In this document: one piece after another, positions 13,190 to 26,400 of the stretch
Position numbering within the stretch: the stretch's first letter is position 1
How the letters are laid out: each line of letters starts with the position of its first letter
Source of the DNA: Liopterus haemorrhoidalis
Lineage: Eukaryota > Arthropoda > Insecta > Coleoptera > Dytiscidae
DNA: 64,000 nt
Direction of reading: 5' to 3'
Assembly (NCBI GenBank): GCA_963971575.1
Contig: OZ020616.1
Location: 56,837,201-56,901,200, forward strand
Translations under genes and position numbers: made by a program
Notes under the pieces: model-generated
What the model was told of the DNA's origin: nothing
The model's database searches: none
What the model saw: only the letters and a program-made list of their open reading frames with translations

Positions 13190-13340
13190 ATTGCAGAGAT
13201 GAGGACTTTTTTTTCATCACTTGAATTTGGAGAGGTGAGGACTTTTTTTTTGTCCGTCACTTGGATTTGGGAAGGTAAGGAACTTTTTTGCTCTTCACTT
13301 AGATTTGGAAAAGTCAAGACTTTTGTTTTTTTTTTAATCA
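13190..13340 (+). repeat. Three units of the 40-bp motif
   Basis: Three head-to-tail copies of GAGGACTTTTTTTT followed by a CACTTG-ATTTGG block lie in a poorly defined, partly GC-rich element that starts around 13070 (CAGGGTAGCCC). No clear terminal repeat pair was found for that element. Confidence 0.7.
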
Positions 13341-13450
13341 ATTTACTTTATTTGCCAAGGTCGCCAAAAACATACGGTTCTGGTTCTATATTTTCTTATG
13401 AAGAGGGGCGCATTATTTTTAGTAGCTCACGGGCGCCGAATATCTTACGA

Positions 13451-14007
13451 CGGCCTTGCTTGAAGCAATTTTTTCTACACTAATTACTAAGTACGGGCGA
13501 TTTTTGAGTTGTCAATGTTCAGTAAATGAGCGATATCTAGCCAAAATTTGTAATCACTTAATAAATACTTACAAAACCCTGAAATGTGTGAAAATTTACA
13601 TCTATCTTTTTATTTAACGTCATGGATAGACTTTTTTCTTTAGTTTTTGTATTTTACACAAAAAATTTATACTTGTAGATTTTTTTTGTTGTTATTTGGA
13701 AAAATGGAATTTTCTATGAGAATAATTTAAATACATTAGGTTTTCAGAAAAACGGCAAGAAATGTTTTTTTAAAAACAAACAGTTTAGTTTTTGTAGTTG
13801 CTGTATTAATGTCTTTATACAAAAATAATTACAGTGATTTTTTTTTGTTATTTTGCTTTTATTGCAAATAGGAAATATTTTGTACATTAAGTATTACATC
13901 TGTTTATTGATAATTTGGCATAGCAAGACAAACAAGACCTTGTAAATGTACAGATATCTTATTTATGTATAAGTATGTAACGTTGTAATAATAAAAGACA
14001 TGTTTTT
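13451..14007. other. Gene-free stretch
   Basis: AT-rich sequence. At 13572-13604 it contains one copy of the dispersed end AAAACCCTGAAATGTGTG plus AAAATT, which belongs to family A. Confidence 0.5.
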
Positions 14008-14017
14008 TTGCACTGTT

Positions 14018-14150
14018 TGTTTGTGTGTATGTATGTATGTATTACGTGTGTTCTATGTATTTGTTTGTGTATTTATGTATGTATATATGTTTGTTTGTAT
14101 GTATTTGTATATGTGTTTATATATGCTTTTTTAATGTATGTATGTATGTA

Positions 14151-14185
<35 letters not shown>

Positions 14186-14205
14186 ACATATATATGTATG
14201 TAGAA
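14018..14205 (+). repeat. Imperfect (TATG)n microsatellite
   Basis: Interrupted TATG/TGTA repeats. The Tyr-Val-Cys-Met open frames here follow from the repeat and are not genes. Confidence 0.9.
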
Positions 14206-14649
14206 AGCCGTAACTAGCTTTTCATGTGCCCTATGCCGTGTTTTGCTTTTGGGCCCAGGACCGAATCGAAAAAAAAGAAATTATACCCTTTCTGACTTCA
14301 GCCATATTGCCAATTTTCTGGTCCTTCGAGTTTCGTCCTGTGCCCCGTGACTATGCCCTTATTGCACGTGACTAGTTACGGTATTATGTAATCTATGTAT
14401 GTATGTGTATATTTTATTCTGTATATGTGTGTGCATTATGTATTTATGTATATTTATCTGTATGTATGTATGTATGTATGTATTATGTATAGAGTTCCCA
14501 TTCGTCTCGGTTTAGTCGGTACAGTTTTGGTTTTATAATTTCTGTCCCGGCGTCAGTAATTTGGTATTTTTTCTGACCCTTTACCTAGCATCCTACTAAA
14601 TTTCGTTGTTTCCCGTTTCTTGTTTTCAAAAACAGATCCCTAATTATGT

Positions 14650-14916
14650 ACATATAGCTACATGAGTTCAAATCAGAAATAACTTGAAATTTTTACAAAT
14701 TGAGTTATTACTGAAAACCTTCAGAAAATGGTAACCAGTATCAGTTTCAAAAAAGAAATTCTGTCAATTACAGACTGAAAATACCGTCAAATACCGTTAT
14801 TATGAATTGTTTCCCTTTTTAATCTGATACTAGTTACTATTTTCTGAAGTTTTTCACTAATAACTCAATTTGTAAAAATTTCATGTTATTTCTGTTATGA
14901 ACTTAAGTAGCGATAT
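14650..14916. mobile_element. MITE with ~95-bp inverted arms
   Basis: The arms at about 14650-14745 and 14823-14916 are reverse complements; both contain GAAATTTTTACAAATTGAG or its close variant and a GTTATTA block. TATA-rich flanks fit a TA target. No coding sequence. Confidence 0.75.
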
Positions 14917-14918
14917 AT

Positions 14919-14999
14919 ATGTATGTGTGTATGTATAAGTATGTATTTATGTATACATGTATTTATTTGTTTATGTATTTATGTATGTATATATGTATG

Positions 15000-15033
<34 letters not shown>

Positions 15034-15267
15034 TGTATGTATGTATGTATGTATGTATGTATGTATGTATGTATGTATGTATGTATGTATGTATGTATGT
15101 ATGTATGTATGTATGTATGTATGTATGTATGTATGTATGTATGTATGTATGTATGTATGTATGTATGTATGTATTTGTGCACGTATGTAGGTGTGTGTGT
15201 ATGTAAGTATGCATGTATGTATACATGTATTTATTTGTTTATGTATTTATGTATGTATATATGTATG

Positions 15268-15301
<34 letters not shown>

Positions 15302-15600
15302 TGTATGCACGTATGTAGGTGTGTGTGTATGTAAGTATGCATGTATGTATACATGTATTTATTTGTTTATGCATTTATGTATGTATGCTTGTACGTATGT
15401 ATGTATGTATGTATGTATGTATGTATGTATGTATGTATGTATGTATGTATGTATGTATGTATGTATGTATGTATGTATGTATGTATGTATGTATGTATGT
15501 ATGTATGTGTGTATGTAAGTATGTATGTATGTATACATGTATTTTATTATTTATGTATGTATCTATGTTTGTTCGTATGTATGTATTAATATATGTATTT
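14919..15600 (+). repeat. Higher-order TATG satellite
   Basis: Long runs of TATG are separated by a complex spacer that recurs nearly unchanged around 14935-15000, 15176-15265, 15306-15390 and, truncated, 15505-15560. The spacer includes ACATGTATTTATTTGTTTATG. This is a tetranucleotide tract whose larger units have themselves duplicated. Confidence 0.9.
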
Positions 15601-15949
15601 ATTATTTGTTCAGTTAATTTGATTAATATGGTGATTATTCATATGAACAGGTTATTATGAATAATCACCAGTATATGTATGTATGTACCATGTATAAGTT
15701 GTCCATCGTAAGCTGAGTTAAAAGCCATAAAACTCTAAATGCGCAGTGGGTTAATAGGCTCCGCCCTTTCTATTAAGAATTGGACCTTAGGGCAATTATA
15801 TACTAAGTAATAAATACAGTGTAGTCCGACGATGGTTTATTAGAGTCACCCGGTTCAAAATGACGGTCTGTAGAGGGTAGAATGCCCGCCCACCTGACAG
15901 TAAAAAGATCTCCTTATGTTGGACATATTATATATATGTATGTAAGTGT

Positions 15950-16020
15950 GTGTGTATGTATGAACGCAAGAAAGCACGCACGCACGATTGCACGCACGCA
16001 AACACGCACGCACGTACATA
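15950..16020. repeat. (GCAC)n-rich simple sequence
   Basis: Irregular ACGCACGC tetranucleotide repeats beside short TATG runs. No gene. Confidence 0.75.
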
Positions 16021-16166
16021 TGTACAAGTTTTTAAAGAAGTCTGTTCAATAATACCTTGCAAACATGAGTGAGCAAGAAATATATAAATAAACTGATTGA
16101 TGCTTCGTTCATTTGTCATTGGACAGACATTTTTAAAAAACCGAACTTTATATATGTATTTGTATA

Positions 16167-16375
16167 TACCATGAGTTCAAAAATAAATTACATAAGGGTT
16201 GGCTATGGAAAAATAAAATAATGTCTATTGCAAGCTTTATATAACAATTGACTAATGTGTAGGCACAACCTTTGTAATGACAACAACAGTGATGACAGTT
16301 AAAGCTTGCAGTACCTACACATTATTTTATTTTCCACAACCAACCCTTATGTAATTTCTTTTTGAACACATGGTA
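16167..16375. mobile_element. Palindromic MITE
   Basis: The termini ATACCATGAGTTCAAAAA and the inverted TTTTTGAACACATGGTAT continue into AAATTACATAAGGGTTGG arms of about 45 bp. TATA flanks suggest a TA target. No coding sequence. Confidence 0.8.
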
Positions 16376-16526
16376 TATAAGTATGCAGTTATGTATATAT
16401 GTATTTATGTGTAGGTGTATATATGTATATGTATGTATTAATGTATGTATGCATTGTGTATGCATTTATGTATGTATCTATGTAAATATCTATGTTTGTG
16501 TGTATATATGGACATATGTATGTAAG

Positions 16527-16754
16527 CAGTGGCGCACCCGGGGGGGGCAAGAAAGATAATAACTTTTTTAACACAAGTGAGGACCTTTTTTTTAGATCCA
16601 TCTCTTGTATTTCACAAATGAGGAGGTTCTTTTTTTTAGGTCAGCACTGATTTCAGAAGCGAGGAGCTTTCTTTTTATATCATCACTTTTTTAGAAATGA
16701 GAATAATTTAAATAATTTTGCCTCCCCGCCCCCAAATTCCTGGGTGCGGCACTG
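16527..16754. mobile_element. hAT-like MITE carrying the 40-bp motif
   Basis: The termini are CAGTGGCGCACCCGGG and the inverted CCTGGGTGCGGCACTG. The 8-bp flanks match only at 5 of 8 positions, so this is an old insertion or the ends are slightly off. The interior has GTGAGGACCTTTTTTTTAG and degenerate repeats of the 40-bp motif. Confidence 0.75.
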
Positions 16755-17441
16755 CATGGAAAGATTAATTTATTAATAATAATTTGGCGCATAGCATTGT
16801 AAATTTATTTGCTAAAATGTTTGTCTAAAAGTGTTCTTGTGTAAGTATTATATGTATGTCTGTCATTTTTGGATAATTTATGGTGTAGAAATGAAGTGTC
16901 ATTAGTGTTGCATCTATTTGTATAAGTTTATATGTAATGTCTGTCTGTGTCTCTGTGTGTGCATATGTGGGTGTGTATTTATTTTTACCTTGAGAGACCC
17001 AGAATCCATATTAATATCATCCTTTGCCATTGCTCACGATTCACGATTTTGTGTACATAAGTAGTTTTTGTATCTAAAACAATATATTTTTGTGTACATG
17101 TGTGTGTGTATGTAAGTGTATGGTATATTAAAATGTGCTGGGTGAAATAAATAATTGTATATTCTTTATTTGTATGTGTGTTCTGTATACATATGACAAT
17201 AAATACATATACTAAGTTATTTAGTATTATATTATAAAAACCGTTTTTTGATTTTTAAAATATTTTACCAATCACAATTAAAAACACATTAAAAATATGT
17301 CTACTCAAAATTCAAAATCAAAAATGCAGACATGTTAATTTAAGCCGTAAAAAATAACATACAAAATTAATACCGCAAGTAAAATGGGGGGGATTTTAAA
17401 TTATTTTTTTGAAAATTTAATTTGTTGGCCAGTCAATTCCT

Positions 17442-20400
17442 TTACATATGTCTTGTGTTTCCAAAACCACCATGACCGGATTGAGATGCACCTTTGTTGT
17501 AACCCATCTGGAGGTTCAGTTCTCCTTGATTGGCACGAAGTTGTTCTTCGGTGAAGGAACGTTCGTTCTTGTCCGCCATTTTAGGGCCCATTGTAGGTCC
17601 ATTGTATTCTGGATGCTTCTGAGTCTATAAAAAAAATTAGAATACAAAACCAATTCTAATATAAGAGGTTAAAACAGTCCAAACGAACAAAAAAGTTTTT
17701 TTTTTTCTATAAATCGCCTTTAAAATTCGAAATTTTGAAGATGAAAATATGAAAGTGGGCCTTATATGGCCCTTTGTTTAGTGAGGAGAAACCAGTAAAA
17801 TAGAAATATAAAAAGAGTTTTCTTGAAATACCTTTAAAATTCGATATTTTGAAGATGAGAATATGAAAGCGGGCCTTATATGGCCCTTTGTTTAGTGAGG
17901 AGAAACCAGTAAAATTAAAAAAAAGGTTTTTCTTGAAATACCTTTAAAATTCGAAATTTTTAAGATGAAATAACCATGAAAAATAGGGCCTTAAATTGCC
18001 ATTTGTTTAATGAGAAGCAAACAGTCAATAAGAAAAAAAAATTTTTTGTTTCAGAAATCCTAAATAACGATGTATTTATATTGTGAATAATGTTTTTCAA
18101 ATTTCTGTATTTGCATTTATCATTTATCAGGTTTTTGGGTTAGTTCGACACTGATATTGTTATCCTGATCAACTTACCATCCTGGCTAAAGCGTATAATG
18201 ATAGAGTAACTTGTGGAATATTTCTTCTTTCGAATAAATCAGCAGTTTGGAAAATTTCTTCTTCAGGAACACCGTATTTTTTAACTGCCGCCTGGAATCT
18301 AAATAAAAATATTTTTAATACCACTGTACATACACTAACTGCTTTACAAGGTTTTGCATTTTTACAAAAATTGTATCAAAAATTTCTTTGTACCTTTATA
18401 TACAAGGAATGTTTCCTAAATTCTGGGAATTGTGCTATAATTAAATTACGCAGAACTTACAGGCAACGTTATTGATGCCAGACAAGTCTTGACATGTTTA
18501 TGAAACTATCTAGTGCAATATTGTTCAGTCTGATTTAGGTGTTCGACTGATATAGACGCGTTTTTATTGCACTGTTTTTGTAACCATGGAAGACGCAGCA
18601 AAATCTCAAAGAGCAATAATTTTCTTTTTGTGGAAAGGTGTGAAAACATCAGAAATTATTCAACGTCTGCAAGGAGTATTTGGTGAGTCTGCAGAATCCA
18701 AAAGTACTGTTTATCGGTGGATCGATCGTTTTAAAACCGGTAGAACATCACTAGAAGACGATCCACGCAGTGGGCGCCCAAGCACGTCGGTAAATGAAAG
18801 AAACATTGCTGCCGTCGAAGACCTACTGAAAGAGGACAGACGAATGACTATTCGTCAAATTAGTGTGCGCCTAGGGATAGGTACACAAGTTCATAACATC
18901 TTGCATGATTGTTTGGGCGTGAAGGTTTCGCTGCGCTGGCTGCCAATGCTGTTGGAATAGGTGGATTGAGGAGACACCGAAAAAATTCTTTGAGGACGGC
19001 TTAAAAAATTAGTTTATCGTTGGGATAAATGTATTCAGTTAAATGGAGATTATGTTGAAAAACTACATTGTAATATTGACGAAAATTAACAAAATAATAA
19101 AAATTATAGCTAAATTCCCAGAACTTTGGAAACATCCCTCGTATATATTGGTCATTTGCTCCAAAGAATGCAATAACTCAAAATATGTGTTATTTTTCAA
19201 GAAATGCATTTTAAGTTTCCTATAGCTTCAATGAGTACAATGGCAATACCATTAGCTTTCTAGTGGAGACTTACACAAATTATAAATTTTTTACCTTTGA
19301 ATGTTTTCCATTAATTGGAAATTGGTTCCTTTTGTCTGAATCTTTTTAACGGAACCAGGTGCTAACTTGTTGATCAGGTTACAAAGGACGATACCATCCT
19401 TCAGGATATCTTCATAGGCTCCTTTTGGAACAGGTTCTTCAAGGACAGCAGAGATCCAGTTAAGGACTTCCTGCTCTTGTTCCTTATTTCTTGGCTAAAA
19501 AAAAATATTAAATTAGTATGTTAAATATTAAATTTACATAGTAATGCATAAAGTTTTACCATAGTAAACTAACTGGCAATGCCTAAACGTACAGAGTGAT
19601 TATTTAATGGCGAGACGACGTCACTGGAAGTTTTAATAATTTGCTGCTTCATACACGTCGTAGCAGGCGATTATGCACGCATGCGCGTAGTAGACACTTC
19701 CGCCATCTCCAAATTATTGAGTCAATGATTTCCTGTCATTCTTTTATTTGATTTTCTATTATTTTATTTGATAATTCGGTGACGTCGTCTCGCCATTAAA
19801 TAATCACTCTGTATATGTAGGTACTGGGTTGCAACGCCAAATACTAACTCCCCCCCCCCACACCGGTAACGAGCTGAAGTTCCATTTAAATCAAGGTAAC
19901 AGAGTATTGATAGATATTAAATTTTTGAAACAATAACCAAGTGTCTTCATTATTTCGTTTTCTTCATTCAACTCAGTTGACTGCCTTGGAAAAATACAAT
20001 AAAAATGGGGAAAAAACAATAAATGAAAAAAATAGTAAAAATTTTACTTTTTGATAAAATCTGTAATTAAATTGCTATAACATTTAAAAAACATACTTTG
20101 GTAAACAAATTGTTATATCTTAAATAATGCAGATAAAAACATTATAACAAGTTTGTGTCTGATGTGTTTTTAAGGTAATTAAACTAAGAAAAAAGTGATT
20201 ATCATTACACTGATCAAGGACAACTTGTTGCAAAAAGTTGCAAATTATATTTGGTTTGCTTCTTTTGTTATTCGTGAACATCCTTCAAAGAAACCAATGA
20301 CAGCTTTGGTAAAATTTCAATATAAATTCTAAAAGGGATTCCCAAAATGATCGATATCATATTACCCCTTTTTAGAATAACTTTTTATATTAATAGATTT

Positions 20401-23400
20401 TCTGAATAGAAAAAATCTAATAGTTTCCCTGACCAATATTTCGGATTAGGTACATATTGTGAAAATGTTTTGATTTTCCTCTTGGGACGCCTATGGTGGA
20501 ATATCGTGGTATAATCTGGAAAGTTCTAGTAAGTTATATCAATGGAATAATCTAGAAGTCTCTAGAAACACATGGAATATTGTAACAATCAAACCGAATT
20601 TACTTGGTATAATCTGTCTCAATTTGTAATACGAAACTAGATCTGGTTACTTTGGTGACTGTTGTGGTGTAAACAGACTTTGGCGTATCCGTCTGAACCA
20701 ATACTATGATAATATTACAAATGTATTGTCAATATACAACATAAAAAATGAACTTTCCTTGTTAGTTCCGTATTACAAAATGAGACAGATAATACCGAGA
20801 TTTTTTTATATGGTCAGTCAGTTTTTAATTCTTGTTCAGGCAAGTATATTGATAGTTTGTGCCTCCGGAGGAAAGGTGTTCAGTATTCCATACTACATAA
20901 ATATAAGTGTAATATTTTAACCCTTTACCGCGTAGTGTGCCATATATGGCACATTCCGATTTTTATTTTTTATTTTACTTTTAAAACTGAATCAGAACGT
21001 TGCTTCATGAATGTTCATATATGCCACATACACAACAATGGATCCTGCAGTATCTCAAGTAATGGGCTGCAATAGATTTGAGGATATCAAGCGGAATTTG
21101 CACTTCAACGATAACTCTGAATTTATTGAGAAAGGACAACTAGAAGATACGACCTTTTCTTTCAAAAATTCGAGGGCGACTGCTTTTAATCCCTAATGAA
21201 GAACACCTAGCAATTGACGAGCAAATACGGAATCATTTTCTTTTGTAACATAATGTAGAATCATAATGTTCCATGTATGACACAAACCCTAAATTATTAT
21301 TTATTCAGAAAAATAATAATTAATATTTTAAATATATTTTTTTAATTAATTTTTCTATCAATAAGAACCAATTCCTAATGCTCATGAATTATTTCAGCCA
21401 AAAATAAAAATTCTTGTAGTAAAGGGTTAAGCGTAAAAAAATTATCTTCTGGAAAATTTGCGTTTTTGTTTGAAGAACCCGATCACGTTAAAATATATTC
21501 AATTTGACAAAATATTAAATAACAAATTCCAAATTTCGGACTATTTCTCTAAAGAAACTCATGGAAGAGAGTTATTTGAGATGTGGTGAGATGCAGATGT
21601 GCAACTTATAGATTTCACAAACGTTCTAAGATTCTAAGTATTAAACATACACACGAAATAGTTTTCTTGAAGAATGCTAGTTAATTATTTAAATATAACT
21701 GGCTTTTAAATTTTTTTATATAACTGACAAATTTGAAACGGATATAGTAGGCGTAATCGTAAAGGCCTAAAAATAATTATGACAGATGTTTTATTGAAAT
21801 ACGGAAATAGATTATTTTTAAAATGAATTCATTTGGCGAAGCTCTGAACAATAATTTACGTAACTATTTATTTTGACACTTACATCAGAAACAATCAAAT
21901 AAAACAGAAAATTTATAGCCTATTACAAAATTAATAAAAATAATATTCATTTTTGTAATAAGTATTGTGACCTTTAATTAAATCTAACAAAAACTTTTGT
22001 TTACTGAGTGGCACTTCAGGCTTCTAGTAAAAGGGGGCACCATGCAAGGAAATTTAGAAAAAAATACCTTTTTTACTGGGTGGCACTTCAGGCTTCTAGT
22101 AAAAGGGGGGCGCCATGAAAGGAGATTTACAAAAAACAACTTTTTTTACTGGGCGGCACTTCAGGCTTCTAGTAAGGGGGGGGGGAGCGCCAAAAAGGGA
22201 ATTTAGAAACAAAACTACTTATTTTACTGGGCGGCACTTCAGGCTTCTAGTAAAAGGGGGAGGCAAAAAGGAAATTTAGAAAAAAACGTATTTTTTTTGC
22301 CTAAATTTAATGGTCCAAACCAATGGTTCCCAACCTTTTTTACTTGTGGAGCCCTTTTTAGAATCAATTTCTATGGCGAAGCCCCTAGGCCAACCCTATA
22401 TCTTACAAATTAATTTTGTTTAGAAGTAATGTAGATTTTTTTATTTAATATAAATTTAATTTTCTCCTTCACAGCTCACATATTGATAGATAGACAGATT
22501 TTTATAAAATGAAGCAAATAATCAAAATACATGCAGATTATTCAAACAAAAATGCATCTCGCCGATTACATTCCAGCTAGTCATAGAGTCATAAATGGGC
22601 TAGAGTCAGAAATCACTCGGACATACATACAACTTGGCCAATTTTCTTTCAGAATGTAATTTCCAATTTTATTATTTTGATTCTGTTTTTTATTTCTAAT
22701 TCTCTTGATTTTATTCAATATTTATTTATTTAATTTCCTGGAACGGCTGCGGAGCCCCTGAGAAGTATACGCGGAGCACTTAGGGCTCCATATTCAATGA
22801 AAATTATACGGATTATCGAATAGTCCAAATTGGTCTTTTAATCCGTATATTCGGATATTCGGATATCCGGATTGGAAACCTTATTAGCAACCTATTATTA
22901 TTTCTATTAGACGATTGCAGTTTTTGATATTTTAATCCGTAAGCTTAATTTTGAGGACTCCTGTTTTAATTTTTATTTTATTTAAAATGGTGATATAATA
23001 TTTATATTTTCAAGTCAAAATTTCAACACATTGAACAAGTGCCAAATAATACAAATTGAAGTTTTTACAAGTTATAAAAATCTGGTGTTTTCAATTTTTT
23101 GGCAAGTAAAATTGACACCTCCTGCCACCTGTTAAAGACAATTTAAAAACCAAAATATAAGGAAGAAACTGTAGATTTATTTTGATTTATATATATGCAT
23201 TTGATATCTAAGATTTATACACAGTCTTGAACTATTAAATGCTGTTTTTCTGCCAAATGATTACGCAATTTAAGTTTGTTTTAATTGAATTATTTTTAGT
23301 AAAACTGTGTTTATACAAAATTAAAATAATAAAAAAGAAATTGACGACTTGGACAACTTTAAATAAATATTTTGTTAGCATCTACCAATCATGAAAAACT

Positions 23401-26400
23401 AGCTAGTAAACAGACTTTTGAAAAAGTTTATAACTTCATATCCTGCGGGCATTTTGTTAGAGTAAAAAAAAAAAACTTTAAAAACTTTAAAAAATATTTA
23501 AAAACAAACGGATATCCGGTTCCAACTTAACCATGGTATTATTTTAATTTTTAAGTGTTTGGTTTCATCGCAAAGGACTTTTGCCCTGCGTTTGAGTTAG
23601 AGAGAGTTTATATTAATTGCAAAGACTTTTGCTCTGCATTTATATTTTAGCTAGTTTAAGACCTCATAGCTAGGAGTTGCGCTTATTCAATTTCCCACAA
23701 CCCAGTAAATTGTACAGCAGAATGTACAGATTCCCAAGCGGTCACCCATTCAACTTATGAACGTAACCAACGATGCTTAACTTCGATTATCGCAGATCCA
23801 ACGACGCTTCTCTTCATCCACTCAATGAACTTAATGAACTTGGTCAAATGATTTTATGTTTTTAGAGAACTTGTTCTTGCAGGCAAATAATAAATGATAG
23901 TGCTTTGTAAATAGATAATAAATTTTTCCAGGGCTTTTAGAATTTATTCTTGTAGTTAATTTTTTTTTTTTTAATTTAGTTTTTTTTAGCTACTCTGGCT
24001 AATTAACCAGTTGTAGTTAATTGTTTTTAGAGAACTTGCTCTTGTGGACTATTCTGTATATAAGAAAAATTGATGAGAAGTGTGAATTTTCACACATTTC
24101 AGGGTTTTGTAGATATTTTATAAGTGTAAGAAGTCAACAGAATTCTGGAATATCTAAGACAAAAATTTTTGTTTAATCACAATTCGCTGGAGGTATTTTT
24201 ACGAAATTTGGGACGATAATAGAATAAAACCAGGAGTCGAACATAGGCTATAAGGCATTTAAAAATTTAGGGGTTGTTTCGGGGTTAAAACTGCTTATTA
24301 AAGAGCTTAAAATATCTCCCTTATTATTGTAAAATATATACAAGAAAAATTGTTTATAGTAATAAAATAAATCTTTTTTTTTTCAATGTATTTTTTTAAT
24401 TAGATGAATATTTGGGGCGTTATGGGGAACACCCTAAAACTAATCTTAAAAAATAATTACTATTTTTGAAGCAAAAACGTATATGACAAAAATTGTATAT
24501 AATAAGAAAACATATATTATTTGTTCTATGCATTATTTTCAATTTAGATGAATATTCGGGGGGTTACGGGGGACACCTAAAGATAATCTTTTGAAATATT
24601 TCTCTTCTTGTTGACTTAAAATTTTTTCCCAACTTGCTCATACGTCGTGTTTTTGAGAAAACTCGTGATGACGCAAAAGATTAGTTGAAAGAAGAATAAA
24701 TAAGGGTGTACAAGATATCTGGAAGTGACAACATATTAAGATGGAAGTTATAAAGTCCAAAAGTCACCTCATAGTGCTTAATAAGCACTTGAGTATGAAA
24801 ACGGGATAAAAATAACTTTTTTATTTCGTTTATCTAATTATTAAAAGATTAAATTTAAGTGGCTCTTGTTGGTCTGACATTTAAATTATATGATATATTA
24901 CACCAGATATCAAATATTTATAGGTATGGTGTAAGCTGATAATTTCAAGTACCTTAAACAAGGAAAAAATAACACCATATGCTACAAAAATAAGACTAGC
25001 AACATAAAAATTAAAAAATCAGCTGTGGCCACCACAGGACCGACCGCCATCACACTTGCATAAAATACATTCTAGCAGCAGAGTAGAAATAACTTGGCAT
25101 AATATTTTCTAACAGAGATATTATTTATCATAACCATGGAAACCTTATATACCGGGTGGATTATTTAAGGAGCAACATACATGTTTCACATATAATGTTA
25201 ATGAAGTGAGTTATTTCATTTGCAACATAGCAAATTATGAAAGCAAGCTCATATCCATGGCAACAGATATGCAGTGTTGATTAGATATAATAGTTATTTG
25301 ACATGACAAAGTTCCTAGACGGCTAAAAAATAATAAATTAGAAACAATAAATGAATTTTTATTAGTTTGTTGTAAATAATAATGTCCTTAGTAGCTAAGT
25401 CCAAAAAATATTTAAAAAAATAATATTTTGTCTTTTCTATGGATACGATAAGCATTTGTTTTATGGCTATGTTGCTTTTGAAATAACTCACTTCATTAAC
25501 ATTATATGTGAAACATGTATGTTGCTCCTTAAATAATTCACCCGGTATATGTATGAAAAAATAGATACTAAAAAATTTCGAAAATTGTTTTCAAAATTTT
25601 TTCTTTTTATCAAAAAATGTCTCAAATAAAAGTTGTTAGTTATTGCTTTTATAGCAACTTTTGTTAAATACATTTTTTCGAATTATTTTTCTGTTGCTAA
25701 ATATTCGCAAAAATCTTAAAATCGACACGAGTAAACTCCCATTTCTAGTCAACCGATTTTTACCAAAAGTTGATCAACTTGTGCCATTGATGTCAAAAGC
25801 TTAAATATGAAGTTTCATTAAAATCCTTTAAGCCGAATTTGCTCTGCACGTGTACACAGATCGACGGACAGACAGACAGACAGACAGACAGTCCGACCAA
25901 CCGCTACATTCACATACCAACTTCTCTCTTCTAGGATGTTGTTTGATTATATAATGCAAATTTATTATTTCAAAAGATATGAAAAACAAAATAGAAAAAA
26001 TAGTATACAAAACTCGTTACATAAGGCTTTTTGCCGCACTTGTCGATTAAAAAACTCGTCGCTTTGCGACTCGTTTTCTAACCTCGACGCGTACGTCAAA
26101 ATTATGCCTTATGAAACTTGTGTTTTAATATACTATTGTGGATGAAATAAAGGAAATTGTAAAAATATTTGAGAAAGATCAATGGAAAAAGCAAACAAAA
26201 AAAAATGGAGAGATCAGCTAACAGAAAATCTATCAAGCATTGATATACAAGATACCTGGAAATCTACTAAGAGAACTGGAAAATTTGTGATTAAAACAAT
26301 CTGGACTGACAAAAAGAAGACTGTCAAACAGCATTGAAAGCTATTAGGTCGTAAATTAAATAGATACAGTGTTCTAATTTGTCGGTTTAGTTGTATGTCT

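Noticed and set aside
14008..15660. Several Met-Tyr-Val-Cys frames
   Set aside because: Products of the TATG tetranucleotide satellite.
21998..22290. Regular direct repeats resembling a CRISPR array
   Set aside because: There are no unique spacers; the whole 72-bp unit is repeated, and the context is an insect genome.
26150..26337. Retroelement C-terminus (frame with KKWRDQLTENLSSIDIQDTW)
   Set aside because: The peptide is short and Lys-rich; resemblance to LINE ends is too weak to call.
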